Shown: positions 1 to 8,743 of the stretch, one piece after another | Numbering within the stretch: the stretch's first letter is position 1 | How the letters are laid out: each line of letters begins with the position of its first letter | Translations under genes and position numbers: made by a program | From: Alloalcanivorax xiamenensis | GTDB lineage: Bacteria > Pseudomonadota > Gammaproteobacteria > Pseudomonadales > Alcanivoracaceae | Direction of reading: 5' to 3' | DNA length: 64,000 bases | Assembly: GCF_009846745.1 (NCBI RefSeq) | Contig: NZ_AQPF01000001.1 | Span: 186,001 to 250,000, forward strand | Notes under the pieces: generated by a model | Told to the model about the DNA's origin: nothing | Databases searched by the model: none | The model's input: the letters and a program-made list of their open reading frames with translations, nothing else

Positions 1-614
1 AGATCGTGGTCACCGGAGGAGATGAAAATCTTGGTGCCGGTGATTTTATAGGAACCGTCTTCCCCGGGTTCGGCCTTGGTTTTAACTTGCCCGAGGTCGG
101 TGCCGCATTGCGGCTCGGTCAGGCACATGGTGCCGGCCCAGGTGCCTTCGGTCAGCCTGGTCAGATAGGTCTCTTTCTGCTCATCGGTGCCGTGCATCTG
201 GATCGTGTTCATCGCTCCCAGGGACAGGCCCGGGTACATGGCGAAGGACCAGTTGGCGGTGCCGAGCATCTCATGCTTGATCAGGCCCAGGGACATGGGC
301 AGGCCCTGGCCGCCGTATTCCACCGGATGGCTCAGGCCTTGCCAGCCGCCGGCGACGAATTCGCTATAGGCCTCGGGATAGCCCTTCGGCGTGAACACCT
401 GCCCGTTTTCAAGGCGGCAGCCTTCCTCGTCGCCGCTCTGATACAGCGGGGCGACGGTGTTCTCGCACAGCTTGGCCATTTCCGACAGGATCGCTTCGAC
501 CATGTCCGGGGTGGCTTCTTCCCCGTTGGGCAGCGTCTTGTAGTGGCTTTCAAAATCAAACACTTCATTCATCAAAAAGCGCGTATCGCGCAGGGGAGCC
601 TTGTAACTCGGCAT
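1..614 (-). CDS. Acyl-CoA dehydrogenase, N-terminal part (C-terminus outside window)
   Basis: Flavoenzyme of fatty-acid beta-oxidation that introduces the trans-2 double bond into acyl-CoA. The reading frame begins MPSYKAPLRDTRFLMNEVF and runs off the left window edge after about 204 residues. Visible signatures are the N-terminal helical domain, then TMCLTEPQCGTDLG and TGTKIFISSGDHD, which form the FAD/substrate-binding middle domain of the family. The N-terminus resembles the long (about 600-residue) acyl-CoA dehydrogenases with an extra C-terminal domain, but that part is not visible. A GAAGG ribosome binding site precedes the ATG. It lies in the same direction as the SDR gene, separated from it by a REP-like hairpin. 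Chain-length specificity cannot be read from this fragment. Confidence 0.88.
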   Translation of the reverse strand, partial: MPSYKAPLRDTRFLMNEVFDFESHYKTLPNGEEATPDMVEAILSEMAKLCENTVAPLYQSGDEEGCRLENGQVFTPKGYPEAYSEFVAGGWQGLSHPVEYGGQGLPMSLGLIKHEMLGTANWSFAMYPGLSLGAMNTIQMHGTDEQKETYLTRLTEGTWAGTMCLTEPQCGTDLGQVKTKAEPGEDGSYKITGTKIFISSGDHD

Positions 615-784
615 AAACACACCTTCGGTTGGCAAACGGGCCGGATGCCGCATTGTTGGCGAACGGTCGTTGACAGACATTGACGGGAAGGCGTGTAGGG
701 GTCGGCTTTAGGGTAAATAGGCGGGAAATTCCGAGGAAACGTTTATGCACAATATTATTTGCATGCCCTGCGCCTGAACACCGC

Positions 785-853
785 TTCGCTGGCAAGCCAG
801 CTTCCCGCGGAGGTAACTACGAAGCCGCTGTGGGAAGCTGGCTTGCCAGCGAA
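785..853. repeat. REP-like hairpin with perfect 22-bp arms
   Basis: Arms at 785-806 and 832-853 are exact reverse complements and flank a 25-base loop. The right arm abuts the stop codon of the SDR gene at 854. The segment ACGAAGCCGCTGTGGGAAGC recurs in related form at about 1700, 18790, 36420 and 63030, so this belongs to a dispersed family. It may act as an mRNA-stabilising or terminating hairpin between two genes transcribed leftward. Confidence 0.85.
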
Positions 854-1663
854 TCAGTCCCGTTTACCCTTCCAGCTGTACATGGAAGTGGAAACGCCGG
901 TGTATTTGGCTACCTGATCCCAGAGGCGGCGGGGCAGCACGCCTTTGAGCAGTTCCACGGACCGGGCCATGGGGGGCTCGATCACGAAGGGCTCACCAGT
1001 GGCGATACCCTTGAGAATGCTGGAAACCACCTTGTCCGGTGTCAGCATGGGGGAGAACAGGGGGGTTTTAACCCCTTTGAACATACCGGTGGCGATGTAG
1101 CTGGGGCAGACCGTGGTAACTTTCACATTACGCAGGCCGCGTTCGGCCAGTTCCAGGCGTAACGATTCAGAGAAACCCACCACCGCCCATTTGCTGGCGG
1201 CATAGCTGCTGCCGTAGGGCAGGCCGATGAAGGCGGAGGCGCTGGCGATATTCACCAGATGGCCGCGCGGTGCCTGTATCAGATCGTCAAGAAAAGCATG
1301 GGTGCAAGCCATCAGCCCTTCGCTGTTGACCTTGAAGGTCTGCAAATGCTGATCCAGAGAGACTTTCTCGAATTCGCCGCCGAACACCACGCCGGCATTG
1401 TTGATCAGCATGGTCAGCGGCCCGACTTCCTCATGGATCTTGTCGCGCAAGGTCGCGATCGAGCCGATCTTTCCCACATCCAGGGTATAGGCATGGGCGG
1501 TGCCGCCAGCGTTGACGATATGTTTCACCACCTCGCGGGCGGCGTCGATGCGGCGGGCGGTGACAATCACTTCCGCGCCACGGCCGGCCATCCGTTCCGC
1601 CATCAGCCGTCCAATGCCGGCCCCGGCGCCGGTGATCAAAACCCGGTGTCCTGAAAATCGCAT
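854..1663 (-). CDS. SDR family NAD(P)-dependent oxidoreductase
   Basis: Classical short-chain dehydrogenase of 269 residues with a Rossmann fold. The cofactor motif TGAGAGIG is at residues 11-18, NNAG at 88-91, the catalytic serine region near 141, and Y154-x3-K158. The first strand is followed by TARR, which suggests NADP(H) preference, but this is inference. A strong GGAGGG ribosome binding site sits ahead of the ATG. The C-terminal extension of about 80 residues contains VIEPPMARSVELLKGVLPRR, as in SDRs found near lipid-metabolism genes. The neighbouring acyl-CoA dehydrogenase fits a lipid role, but the substrate is unknown. Confidence 0.9.
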   Translation of the reverse strand: MRFSGHRVLITGAGAGIGRLMAERMAGRGAEVIVTARRIDAAREVVKHIVNAGGTAHAYTLDVGKIGSIATLRDKIHEEVGPLTMLINNAGVVFGGEFEKVSLDQHLQTFKVNSEGLMACTHAFLDDLIQAPRGHLVNIASASAFIGLPYGSSYAASKWAVVGFSESLRLELAERGLRNVKVTTVCPSYIATGMFKGVKTPLFSPMLTPDKVVSSILKGIATGEPFVIEPPMARSVELLKGVLPRRLWDQVAKYTGVSTSMYSWKGKRD

Positions 1664-1699
1664 CGAATCCCTCCAGGGTTCTTGCTCGCTTAAACGCCG

Positions 1700-1769
1700 A
1701 TTCGCTGCCAGGGCGGCTTGCCACAGCGGCTCCGTAGCTCCCTCTGTGGGAAGCTGCCTTGGCAGCGAT
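1700..1769. repeat. REP-like imperfect hairpin
   Basis: Left arm at about 1700-1726 and right arm at 1744-1769 pair with a few mismatches. The right arm carries CTGTGGGAAGCTG, as in the copy at 785-853. It lies between the SDR gene and the antiporter gene, both transcribed leftward. Confidence 0.7.
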
Positions 1770-1845
1770 GACAGAGTGAATTCATACCTTCAAGCCCAAT
1801 AGTTGGCCGCTACCATGGATTCAGTGCTCAAGCGCCCCGTGCTAT

Positions 1846-3546
1846 TTATTGCGGCAGTTTGATCCCCGCCATGATTACCCGCCCTTTTTCCACGGTGCGG
1901 GCACGCAGTCTCAAGCCGCCCAGTTTAAGGGTGTCGCCCACCACCGCATGTTGGCCGAAACGATCCTCGAAGGCCGCTTCCACGGTCATGCCTTTCAGGC
2001 GCTCCTCCAGCTCATGGATACCGTATGCCGCCACCAACTGATCCACCGGTACGCTGCCGCGCACGATGAAGTCGCCGAAATAGCGCCTCTCCGCCACGGT
2101 GATCTTGTGGCACATGTCCGACAGATAGTCCTGCTCGCTCAACGGCGCCAGCCAACTGACCATGTCTCCGGCTTCGATCTGTGGATCCTCGGACAAGTTG
2201 AGGAACGCCTTGTCCCGAATGATCAGCACCGGAGTGATGCGCTGGGTGGTGATGGTGCCAAGCCGCTGCCCCTGGGCCTTGGCGCCTTCTTCCACCTCGA
2301 ACTGCATCAGATAGCGGTTGGCGGAATGCGCCATGGGCACCATCTGTTTCGGCGACGCCGTCGCCGGTACCGAGACTTTCAACAATCGTGCCATGTAACG
2401 CAGGCTGGCTCCCTGGGCCAACAGCGAGATCAACACCACCACCAGGGTGATATCAAACAGCAGACGGGTTTCACCCACGCCGGCCAACAGCGGGAACACC
2501 GCCAGAACGATAGGTACCGCCCCGCGCAGGCCGGTCCAGGCGATGAACAGTTTCTCACGCCAGGTGAAGATAAAGGGGATCAGGCTCACCCACACCGACA
2601 CTGGCCGTGCCACCAGCATCAGGAACAAGGCCACCATCAGGGCAGGCAGCAGGTGCTGGCCCAGCTCCGATGGCGTGATCAGCAGACCCAGCATCAGAAA
2701 CATGCCGGATTGGGCCAGCCAGGCCATGCTGTCCATGGAGCGCAACACGTTGTCCCCGGTACCGCCACGCCGGTTACCGGTGACCAGGCCGGTGAGATAA
2801 ATCGCCAGGAAGCCGCTGCCGCCGGCAAGGTTGGTGAGTGCGAACACCATGGCGCCGCCGCTGCACAGCAGCAAGGCGTGCAGACCCTCGTTACTGCGCA
2901 CCCGCAGCAGGATTTCGCTGAGTACCGCGCCCAGCCCCAGTCCGATGATCGCGCCCAGGCCAAACTGCTGGATCAGGGTCAGGATCATGTTGAAACCAAA
3001 GGTGGCGTCCGGCTCCACCAGCACACCCACCAGCATCAGGGTGATGAAGATGGCCATCGGGTCGTTGAGACCGGATTCGATCTCCAGGGTGCTGGCCACC
3101 CGCTCATTGATGTTGACCCCGGCGCCTTTGATCACACTGAATACCGCCGCCGCGTCGGTGGAGCCGATAATGCCGCCCAGCAGCAGCCCCAGGCGCCAGT
3201 CCACGCCCATCAGCCAGGTGGTGAAGGCGCCGACCAGGGCGGCGGAGATGGCCACACCGAGGCTGGCCAGAGTCAGCGCCGGCTTCAGAGCCAAGCGAAA
3301 GGTGTCCATGCGGGTGCGCAGGCCGCCGTCCATGAGGATGACCGCCAGGGCGATGTTACTGATGACGTAAGCGGTGGAGAGGTCGTCGAATTGGATACCG
3401 CCGATGCCGTCCTCACCGGCGGCCATCCCCACCAGCAGGAACATCAACAGGGACGGCACGCCGATGCGGGTGCTCAGAGAGCCCAAAAGCAGCCCGATGA
3501 ACATCAGCCCGGTGCCGATCAGCAGATACAGATTCAACGAATCCAA
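1846..3546 (-). CDS. nhaP2: CvrA/NhaP2-type potassium (cation)/proton antiporter
   Basis: Inner-membrane CPA1 antiporter of about 566 residues, close to the usual length of E. coli CvrA/NhaP2. Residues 1 to about 390 are hydrophobic and hold some 12 membrane segments. The family signatures GSTDAAAVFSVIKGAG and STLEIESGLNDPMAIF are present. A soluble regulatory tail follows, with a TrkA-C-like segment (about 400-480) and a CorC/HlyC-like end. I prefer the TTG at 3546, because AGGAG lies five bases upstream and MDSLNLYLLIG aligns with the family start; a GTG two codons earlier overlaps that ribosome binding site. By family role it exports potassium in exchange for protons. It replaces the mnmE gene often found upstream of mnmG. 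Confidence 0.88.
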   Translation of the reverse strand: MDSLNLYLLIGTGLMFIGLLLGSLSTRIGVPSLLMFLLVGMAAGEDGIGGIQFDDLSTAYVISNIALAVILMDGGLRTRMDTFRLALKPALTLASLGVAISAALVGAFTTWLMGVDWRLGLLLGGIIGSTDAAAVFSVIKGAGVNINERVASTLEIESGLNDPMAIFITLMLVGVLVEPDATFGFNMILTLIQQFGLGAIIGLGLGAVLSEILLRVRSNEGLHALLLCSGGAMVFALTNLAGGSGFLAIYLTGLVTGNRRGGTGDNVLRSMDSMAWLAQSGMFLMLGLLITPSELGQHLLPALMVALFLMLVARPVSVWVSLIPFIFTWREKLFIAWTGLRGAVPIVLAVFPLLAGVGETRLLFDITLVVVLISLLAQGASLRYMARLLKVSVPATASPKQMVPMAHSANRYLMQFEVEEGAKAQGQRLGTITTQRITPVLIIRDKAFLNLSEDPQIEAGDMVSWLAPLSEQDYLSDMCHKITVAERRYFGDFIVRGSVPVDQLVAAYGIHELEERLKGMTVEAAFEDRFGQHAVVGDTLKLGGLRLRARTVEKGRVIMAGIKLPQ

Positions 3547-3607
3547 ATGCACTCCTGGAATATAAAGGAGAATGGTAGGTCTGGTTCATCATAACAGACC
3601 GGTGGGC

Positions 3608-3636
3608 CTTTCATTTAATTCCCACGGCACTATACT
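3608..3636 (+). promoter_or_regulatory. Possible sigma-70 promoter of the mnmG block
   Basis: TATACT at 3631-3636 is a good -10 hexamer. CTTTCA at 3608-3613, with a 17-base spacer, is only a weak -35. It lies about 70 bases ahead of the mnmG start and in the divergent gap with the antiporter gene. Confidence 0.35.
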
Positions 3637-3704
3637 AGCGCGCCCGGACTGATCATATTTTGCACAGCCCTGCATGGGCACGGCATTCTGAGCGAGACAC
3701 TTCC

Positions 3705-5591
3705 ATGGATTTTCCACAGCGATTTGGCGTGATCGTGATTGGCGGTGGCCACGCCGGCACCGAGGCGGCGCTGGCGGCGGCGCGCATGGGCGTGGAAACC
3801 CTGTTGCTCACCCATAATATCGAGACTCTGGGTCAGATGAGTTGCAATCCCGCCATTGGCGGCATTGGCAAGAGCCATCTGGTACGGGAAATCGATGCCC
3901 TGGGTGGGGCCATGGCCCGTGCCACCGATCAGGCCGGCATCCAGTTCCGGGTGCTCAATGCCCGCAAGGGACCGGCGGTTCGCGCCACTCGTGCCCAGGC
4001 CGACCGTATCCTTTATAAAGCCGCTATCCGCCATGCTCTGGAAAATCAGCCGCATCTCACCTTGTTCCAGCAGGCCGCCGATGATCTGATCGTCGAGCAG
4101 GGCCGCTGTGTGGGGGTGGTCACCAACATGGGGCTGCGTTTCCATGCCGATGCCGTGGTGCTGACCGCCGGGACCTTTCTTGGTGGGGTCATCCATGTTG
4201 GGATGGAGAATCACCAGGGTGGCCGGGCCGGTGATCAGCCTTCCAATGCCCTGGCCCGCCGGTTGCGCGAGTTGCCGTTCCGTGTCGACCGGTTAAAAAC
4301 CGGCACGCCACCGCGAATTGACGGCCGTAGCGTGGATTTTTCCATTATGGAGGAACAATGGGGTGACACTCCGACCCCGGTGATGAGCTATCTGGGCCGG
4401 GTGGAGGATCATCCGCGCCAGGTGTGTTGTCATGTCACCCATACCAACGAGCGTACCCACGAGATCATTCGTTCCGGCTTCGATCGCAGCCCGATGTTCG
4501 CCGGCGTCATCGAAGGCGTGGGCCCGCGTTACTGCCCGTCCGTGGAAGACAAGGTCAACCGCTATCCGGACAAGACCAGCCACCAGGTGTTCGTGGAGCC
4601 GGAAGGGCTGAACACCCATGAGCTTTACCCCAACGGCATTTCCACCAGTCTGCCGTTCGATATCCAACTGGCGGCGGTACGTTCGATCCGTGGCTTCGAA
4701 AATGCCCACATCACCCGGCCGGGCTACGCCATCGAGTACGATTTCTTCAATCCCCAGGATCTCAAGCACAGCCTGGAGACCAAGCACATGCCGGGGCTGT
4801 TCTTCGCCGGCCAGATCAATGGCACCACCGGTTATGAAGAGGCGGGCGCCCAGGGCTTGCTGGCGGGTCTGAACGCGGCGCTGATGAGCCAGGAGAAAGC
4901 GCCATGGACGCCGCGCCGGGACGAAGCGTACCTGGGCGTGCTGGTGGACGATCTGATCACCATGGGCACCCGCGAGCCGTACCGTATGTTCACCAGCCGT
5001 GCCGAGTACCGCCTGTTGCTGCGGGAGGACAACGCCGACCTGCGTCTGACCGGGAAAGGTCGTGAGCTGGGGCTGGTGGATGATGAGCGCTGGGCCGCCT
5101 ACAACGACAAACGTGAAGGGATGGCCCGCGAGCAGGCGCGTCTGAGCGCCACCTGGGTGCGTCCGGGAACGGCGGCGGCGGACAAGGTCAATGCCCTGGT
5201 GGATAAGCCGCTGCCCCATGAATACAGCCTGTTGGATCTGCTCAAGCGCCCGGAAATCGACTACCACGCCCTGGTTGATGCGGCGGGCCTGGAACCGGAA
5301 ACGCCGCCGGTGGTGGAGCAGATGGAAATCCTCGCCAAGTACGCCGGTTACATCGACCGCCAGGAAGCGGAGATTGCCCGGCTGCGCGCCGCCGAGCATC
5401 AGCGCGTGCCCGTGGACTTCGATTTCGGCCAGGTGCAGGGGCTGTCCAATGAGGTCAAGCAGAAGCTCGCCGAGGTCCGGCCGGAGACCATCGGCCAGGC
5501 TGGCCGTATCCCTGGCGTGACGCCGGCGGCTATTTCCCTGTTGCTGATCTACCTGAAAAAGCACCAGCATCGGGCGGCCCGCCAGGCATGA
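3705..5591 (+). CDS. mnmG: tRNA uridine-5-carboxymethylaminomethyl(34) synthesis enzyme MnmG (GidA)
   Basis: FAD-dependent partner of MnmE that installs the cmnm5/nm5 modification at wobble uridine 34 of tRNAs. The protein has 628 residues, the usual family length. The dinucleotide-binding motif GGGHAG is at residues 13-18, followed by GQMSCNPAIGGIGK, then LKTGTPPRIDGRSVDFS and GQINGTTGYEEAGAQGLLAG. The start at 3705 (MDFPQRFGVIVIGGG) matches the family; an in-frame ATG 45 bases upstream would add an atypical extension. It overlaps rsmG by four bases (ATGA) and heads the rsmG-parA-parB series. No mnmE lies upstream in this window. Confidence 0.97.
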   Translation: MDFPQRFGVIVIGGGHAGTEAALAAARMGVETLLLTHNIETLGQMSCNPAIGGIGKSHLVREIDALGGAMARATDQAGIQFRVLNARKGPAVRATRAQADRILYKAAIRHALENQPHLTLFQQAADDLIVEQGRCVGVVTNMGLRFHADAVVLTAGTFLGGVIHVGMENHQGGRAGDQPSNALARRLRELPFRVDRLKTGTPPRIDGRSVDFSIMEEQWGDTPTPVMSYLGRVEDHPRQVCCHVTHTNERTHEIIRSGFDRSPMFAGVIEGVGPRYCPSVEDKVNRYPDKTSHQVFVEPEGLNTHELYPNGISTSLPFDIQLAAVRSIRGFENAHITRPGYAIEYDFFNPQDLKHSLETKHMPGLFFAGQINGTTGYEEAGAQGLLAGLNAALMSQEKAPWTPRRDEAYLGVLVDDLITMGTREPYRMFTSRAEYRLLLREDNADLRLTGKGRELGLVDDERWAAYNDKREGMAREQARLSATWVRPGTAAADKVNALVDKPLPHEYSLLDLLKRPEIDYHALVDAAGLEPETPPVVEQMEILAKYAGYIDRQEAEIARLRAAEHQRVPVDFDFGQVQGLSNEVKQKLAEVRPETIGQAGRIPGVTPAAISLLLIYLKKHQHRAARQA

Positions 5592-6205
5592 CCGAAGACC
5601 AACAGCGGTTGGCGCAAGGGCTGGCCGAGCTGAATATCGACCTGGACCGGGAGCAGCAGGAGCGTCTGTTGCTCTACCGGGATCTGCTGGTGCGGTGGAA
5701 TCGCGCTTACAATCTTACCGCCGTGCGTGACCCGGCCGAGATGGTCACCCGCCACCTGCTCGATTCCCTGGCGGTGCTCCCCCATGTGGAACCAGTGGAT
5801 ACGCTGGATGTGGGCACGGGCGCCGGCCTGCCGGGCATTCCGCTGGCCCTGGCCCGCCCGGACCAGTCCTTCGTGCTGCTGGACAGCAATGGCAAGAAAC
5901 TCCGTTTCATTCGCCAGGCGCGACGGGAACTGGGTTTGCATAACGTGGAGGTTGTGCACGCCCGCGTGGAACAGTACCGTAAGGCTCCATCACAGATTAT
6001 CAGCCGCGCTTTCGCCGCCTTGCCGGACATGCTGGAGTTGCTCGGACCCCTGATGCAGGGGGATGTCCGGTTATTGGCGATGAAGGCCGCCGCCGCCGAT
6101 CAGGAGATGGCTGCCCTGCCGGCCTGCTGGCGGGTGCAGCGCGAAACCCTGAGCGTGCCCGGTCTGGCGGAATCGAGGGTGTTGTTGATCGTGCATCGCC
6201 AATGA
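5588..6205 (+). CDS. rsmG: 16S rRNA (guanine(527)-N(7))-methyltransferase RsmG (GidB)
   Basis: SAM-dependent methyltransferase that modifies G527 of 16S rRNA in the 530 loop; in other bacteria its loss gives low-level streptomycin resistance. The protein has 205 residues. It shows the family N-terminal segment RWNRAYNLTAVRD at 37-49 and the SAM-binding loop DVGTGAGLPGIPLA from residue 74. Its start codon overlaps the mnmG stop, so the two are translationally coupled. It is followed by parA after about 27 bases. Confidence 0.96.
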   Translation: MTEDQQRLAQGLAELNIDLDREQQERLLLYRDLLVRWNRAYNLTAVRDPAEMVTRHLLDSLAVLPHVEPVDTLDVGTGAGLPGIPLALARPDQSFVLLDSNGKKLRFIRQARRELGLHNVEVVHARVEQYRKAPSQIISRAFAALPDMLELLGPLMQGDVRLLAMKAAAADQEMAALPACWRVQRETLSVPGLAESRVLLIVHRQ

Positions 6206-6232
6206 TGCGCGTCGCCAATGAGAGGGAGCGTC

Positions 6233-7045
6233 GTGACCACCGTTTTTGCCATTGCCAACCAAAAGGGCGGGGTCGGCAAGACCACCAGTAGCGTCAATCT
6301 GGCGGCCTCCTTGGCGGCCACCCGCAAGAAGGTGCTGTTGGTGGATATCGATCCGCAGGGGAATGCCACCAGCGGCGCCGGCGTCGACAAGTACGAACCG
6401 GAGTACACCATTTTGGATGTGCTGCTCGGCGAAGCCGGGATGGCCGATGCGGTGGTGATTACGCCGGAACAATCCGGTTTTGATCTGGTCGCCGCCAACG
6501 GTGATCTGACCGCCGCGGAAGTGCAGCTGCTGGAACTGGATAGTAAAGAGTACCGGTTACGCGATGCCCTGGCCGCAATCCGCGAGCGCTATGACTACAT
6601 CATCATCGATTGCCCGCCGTCGCTGAATATGCTGACGGTGAACTCCCTGGCGGCGGCGGATTCCGTGATCGTGCCGATCCAGTGCGAGTACTATGCGTTG
6701 GAGGGGCTGACCTCATTGATGAACACCATCGAGAAGATTCGCTCGGTACTGAACCCGAAGCTGCATATCGGTGGCCTGTTGCGGACCATGTATGATCCGC
6801 GCAACAGCCTGTCCAATGACGTTTCCAATCAGCTGATCAGCCACTTCGGCGACAAGGTTTACCGCACCATCATTCCGCGTAATGTGCGTTTGGCGGAGGC
6901 GCCCAGCCACGGCGCGCCGGTGATCACCTATGACCCCAAATCCCGGGGTGCGGTAAGCTATCTGGCGCTGGCCGGTGAAATCCTGCGGCGCGAGCAGACG
7001 GTGGCATCGGCGGCACCCTCCCAGCAGCCCCCCGAGACGCCGTGA
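6233..7045 (+). CDS. parA: Chromosome partitioning ATPase ParA (Soj)
   Basis: Deviant Walker-A ATPase that with ParB and parS moves the newly replicated origin region. The motif KGGVGKTT is at residues 11-18 from the chosen start, and VDIDPQGNAT and IIIDCPPSLNMLTVN follow. I prefer the GTG at 6233, preceded by GAGGGAG; the in-frame ATG at 6218 lacks a ribosome binding site and would add five residues. The length of about 270 residues is normal for chromosomal ParA. It forms a pair with parB 71 bases downstream. Confidence 0.95.
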   Translation: MTTVFAIANQKGGVGKTTSSVNLAASLAATRKKVLLVDIDPQGNATSGAGVDKYEPEYTILDVLLGEAGMADAVVITPEQSGFDLVAANGDLTAAEVQLLELDSKEYRLRDALAAIRERYDYIIIDCPPSLNMLTVNSLAAADSVIVPIQCEYYALEGLTSLMNTIEKIRSVLNPKLHIGGLLRTMYDPRNSLSNDVSNQLISHFGDKVYRTIIPRNVRLAEAPSHGAPVITYDPKSRGAVSYLALAGEILRREQTVASAAPSQQPPETP

Positions 7046-7116
7046 AGGCGGTGACGTCGGGCGATAATCTCCGGTGGCGGAATGTCACCGTAACCGAACA
7101 TGAGCGAGTTTGAATC

Positions 7117-8040
7117 ATGGCGGCAAAGCGTAAACGCGGTCTCAGCAAAGGACTCGATGCCCTGCTCAGCACCAGTGCGAGCTATCAGCAACATCAGGAA
7201 GAAGTCGCCGTCGGCGCCGCCGCCGGTCCCGCCGAGCCTGCTCAGGAACAACGTCCGCCCCGCGATGGCGAACTGCGCCATCTGCCAGTGGAGTTCATGC
7301 AGCGCGGCCGTTACCAGCCCCGCAAGGACATGTCCGCCGATGCGCTGGAGGAACTGGCGGAATCGATCCGGGCCCAGGGTGTGATGCAGCCGATCGTGGT
7401 ACGTCCGCTGGGCGAGAATCGTTACGAGATTATCGCCGGTGAGCGCCGCTGGCGTGCCGCGCAGATGGCGGAGTTGGAAGCCATTCCCGCGGTGATCCGT
7501 GATGTGCCGGACGAAGCCGCCATCGCCATGGCGCTGATCGAGAATATCCAGCGGGAAAACCTCAATCCCATGGAAGAAGCGCTGGCGTTGTCCCGGCTCA
7601 AGGACGAATTCGGGCTGACCCACCAGCAGGTGGCCGATGCCGTGGGCAAATCCCGGGCCATGGTCACCAACCTGCTGCGCCTGATGACACTGGAACCGGA
7701 CGTGAAGAAGTTGCTTGAGCACGGTGACCTGGAAATGGGGCACGCCCGGGCGCTGTTGGCGCTGGGCGGCGACAAGCAGGTGGAAGCGGCCCGCGTGGTG
7801 GTGGCCAAGGGACTCTCCGTGCGCCAGACCGAAGTGCTGGTGCGGGAATTCGAGAAGCAGAAGCCGGCCAAGCCGGCACCGAAACGGGAAGACCCCAACG
7901 TTCGTTCCCTGATTACCGATCTGTCGGATCGTCTCGGCGCGCCAGTGCAAATCCAGCAGGGCTCAGGAGGAAAAGGCAAGCTGGTGATCAGCTATAACAA
8001 TCTGGACGAACTTGACGGCATTCTGTCCCATATCAAGTAA
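7117..8040 (+). CDS. parB: Chromosome partitioning protein ParB
   Basis: DNA-binding CTPase that loads at parS sites and recruits ParA and SMC. The protein has 307 residues. The N-terminal ParB/sulfiredoxin-like CTP-binding domain carries GERRWR at 108-113 and ENIQRENLNPMEEA. A helix-turn-helix follows (LTHQQVADAVGKSRAMVTNLLRLM spans about 168-191), with a C-terminal dimerisation segment ending LDGILSHIK. The start at MAAKRKRGLSKGLDALL matches the family. I found no canonical parS 16-mer in the window. The gene is followed by a double hairpin and terminator before the ATP synthase operon. Confidence 0.96.
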   Translation: MAAKRKRGLSKGLDALLSTSASYQQHQEEVAVGAAAGPAEPAQEQRPPRDGELRHLPVEFMQRGRYQPRKDMSADALEELAESIRAQGVMQPIVVRPLGENRYEIIAGERRWRAAQMAELEAIPAVIRDVPDEAAIAMALIENIQRENLNPMEEALALSRLKDEFGLTHQQVADAVGKSRAMVTNLLRLMTLEPDVKKLLEHGDLEMGHARALLALGGDKQVEAARVVVAKGLSVRQTEVLVREFEKQKPAKPAPKREDPNVRSLITDLSDRLGAPVQIQQGSGGKGKLVISYNNLDELDGILSHIK

Positions 8041-8065
8041 CTTGACGTTTACCGAAAAAAGGAGG

Positions 8066-8102
8066 AGGCTTTATTCGTCCTGGGTGGATACGAATAAAGC
8101 CT
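8066..8102 (+). repeat. Perfect 13-bp inverted repeat after parB
   Basis: Arms AGGCTTTATTCGT (8066-8078) and its exact complement (8090-8102) flank an 11-base loop. No strong T-run follows directly, so alone it is a weak terminator. It stands just before a second hairpin that does have a T-run. It could act in the parB 3' end, on the opposite strand, or as a protein site. Confidence 0.75.
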
Positions 8103-8112
8103 ATTTGTATAC

Positions 8113-8147
8113 AAAAGAGCAACCGTCTGTTTTTGGGGCTCTTTTTT
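8113..8147 (+). terminator. Rho-independent terminator between parB and atpI
   Basis: AAAAGAGC (8113-8120) pairs with GCTCTTTT (8138-8145) across a 17-base loop and runs into six T residues. It separates the partition genes from the ATP synthase operon. Confidence 0.75.
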
Positions 8148-8287
8148 ATCAAATTGGGCCAAACTATCGCGCTCAGCCGGTTGATACCAGATAGCCTTCC
8201 CCATATACTTCCCGCGCCAAGATCAGGGGGTACCCGCGACCTTCGCCTGGTGGATCGTGTTTTTCACCAGCAGCCAAACACGGGAGC

Positions 8288-8731
8288 ATGGTGATCAGTT
8301 TCGACTTACGAGCCCGCAGAACCTTGTTCTGGGGCTTGATGCGCGCCCAAATCATCACTTTGATGATTGTCGCCATACTGACCACGGTGCTGGCGGATGT
8401 CACCGCGGGCTTGTTCGCAGCCTGGGGTTCGGCCATCAGCCTGATCGCATACGCCTGGGGTGGCTACCAGGTATGGCTTCACCCGGGCAATATCAAGCCC
8501 GACCGCATGGCGGGTGCCGCCATTCGGGGCGAAGCCGGAAAAGTTTTGATAATGCTCGCGCTCTTCGGGCTGACCTTCGCCGAAGTGCGGCTTTCGCGCG
8601 AGTTCAGGAATGTAACGGTCCTGCTTCTGGGGTTTCTGCTGACGCAGATTGTCGGATGGATTCAGGTGATGCGCCTGGATCGTCGCCTGGGAGCGGAGCG
8701 GGACGGGCAAGACGACCAGACTGACGATTAG
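8288..8731 (+). CDS. atpI: F0F1 ATP synthase subunit I (AtpI)
   Basis: Small hydrophobic protein of 147 residues with four predicted membrane segments. It is first in the atp operon and is thought to assist c-ring assembly or magnesium supply; it is not part of the finished enzyme. Sequence conservation in this family is low, so the call rests mainly on size, hydrophobicity, segments such as AWGSAISLIAYAWGGYQ, and position 12 bases before atpB. The ATG at 8288 follows a GGGAG ribosome binding site. The acidic tail GQDDQTDD is not conserved. Confidence 0.85.
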   Translation: MVISFDLRARRTLFWGLMRAQIITLMIVAILTTVLADVTAGLFAAWGSAISLIAYAWGGYQVWLHPGNIKPDRMAGAAIRGEAGKVLIMLALFGLTFAEVRLSREFRNVTVLLLGFLLTQIVGWIQVMRLDRRLGAERDGQDDQTDD

Positions 8732-8743
8732 GTAGGTATCGAT

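Noticed and set aside
1849..3594. 581-codon open frame antisense to the antiporter gene
   Set aside because: Runs of Gln, His and Gly with no domain are typical of the complementary strand of a GC-rich gene; the opposite strand carries a clear antiporter.
6233..8287. parS centromere sites near parAB
   Set aside because: No TGTTTCACGTGAAACA-like 16-mer was found; TGTTTCACGACG at about 36520 matches only the first half and lies in a hairpin loop.
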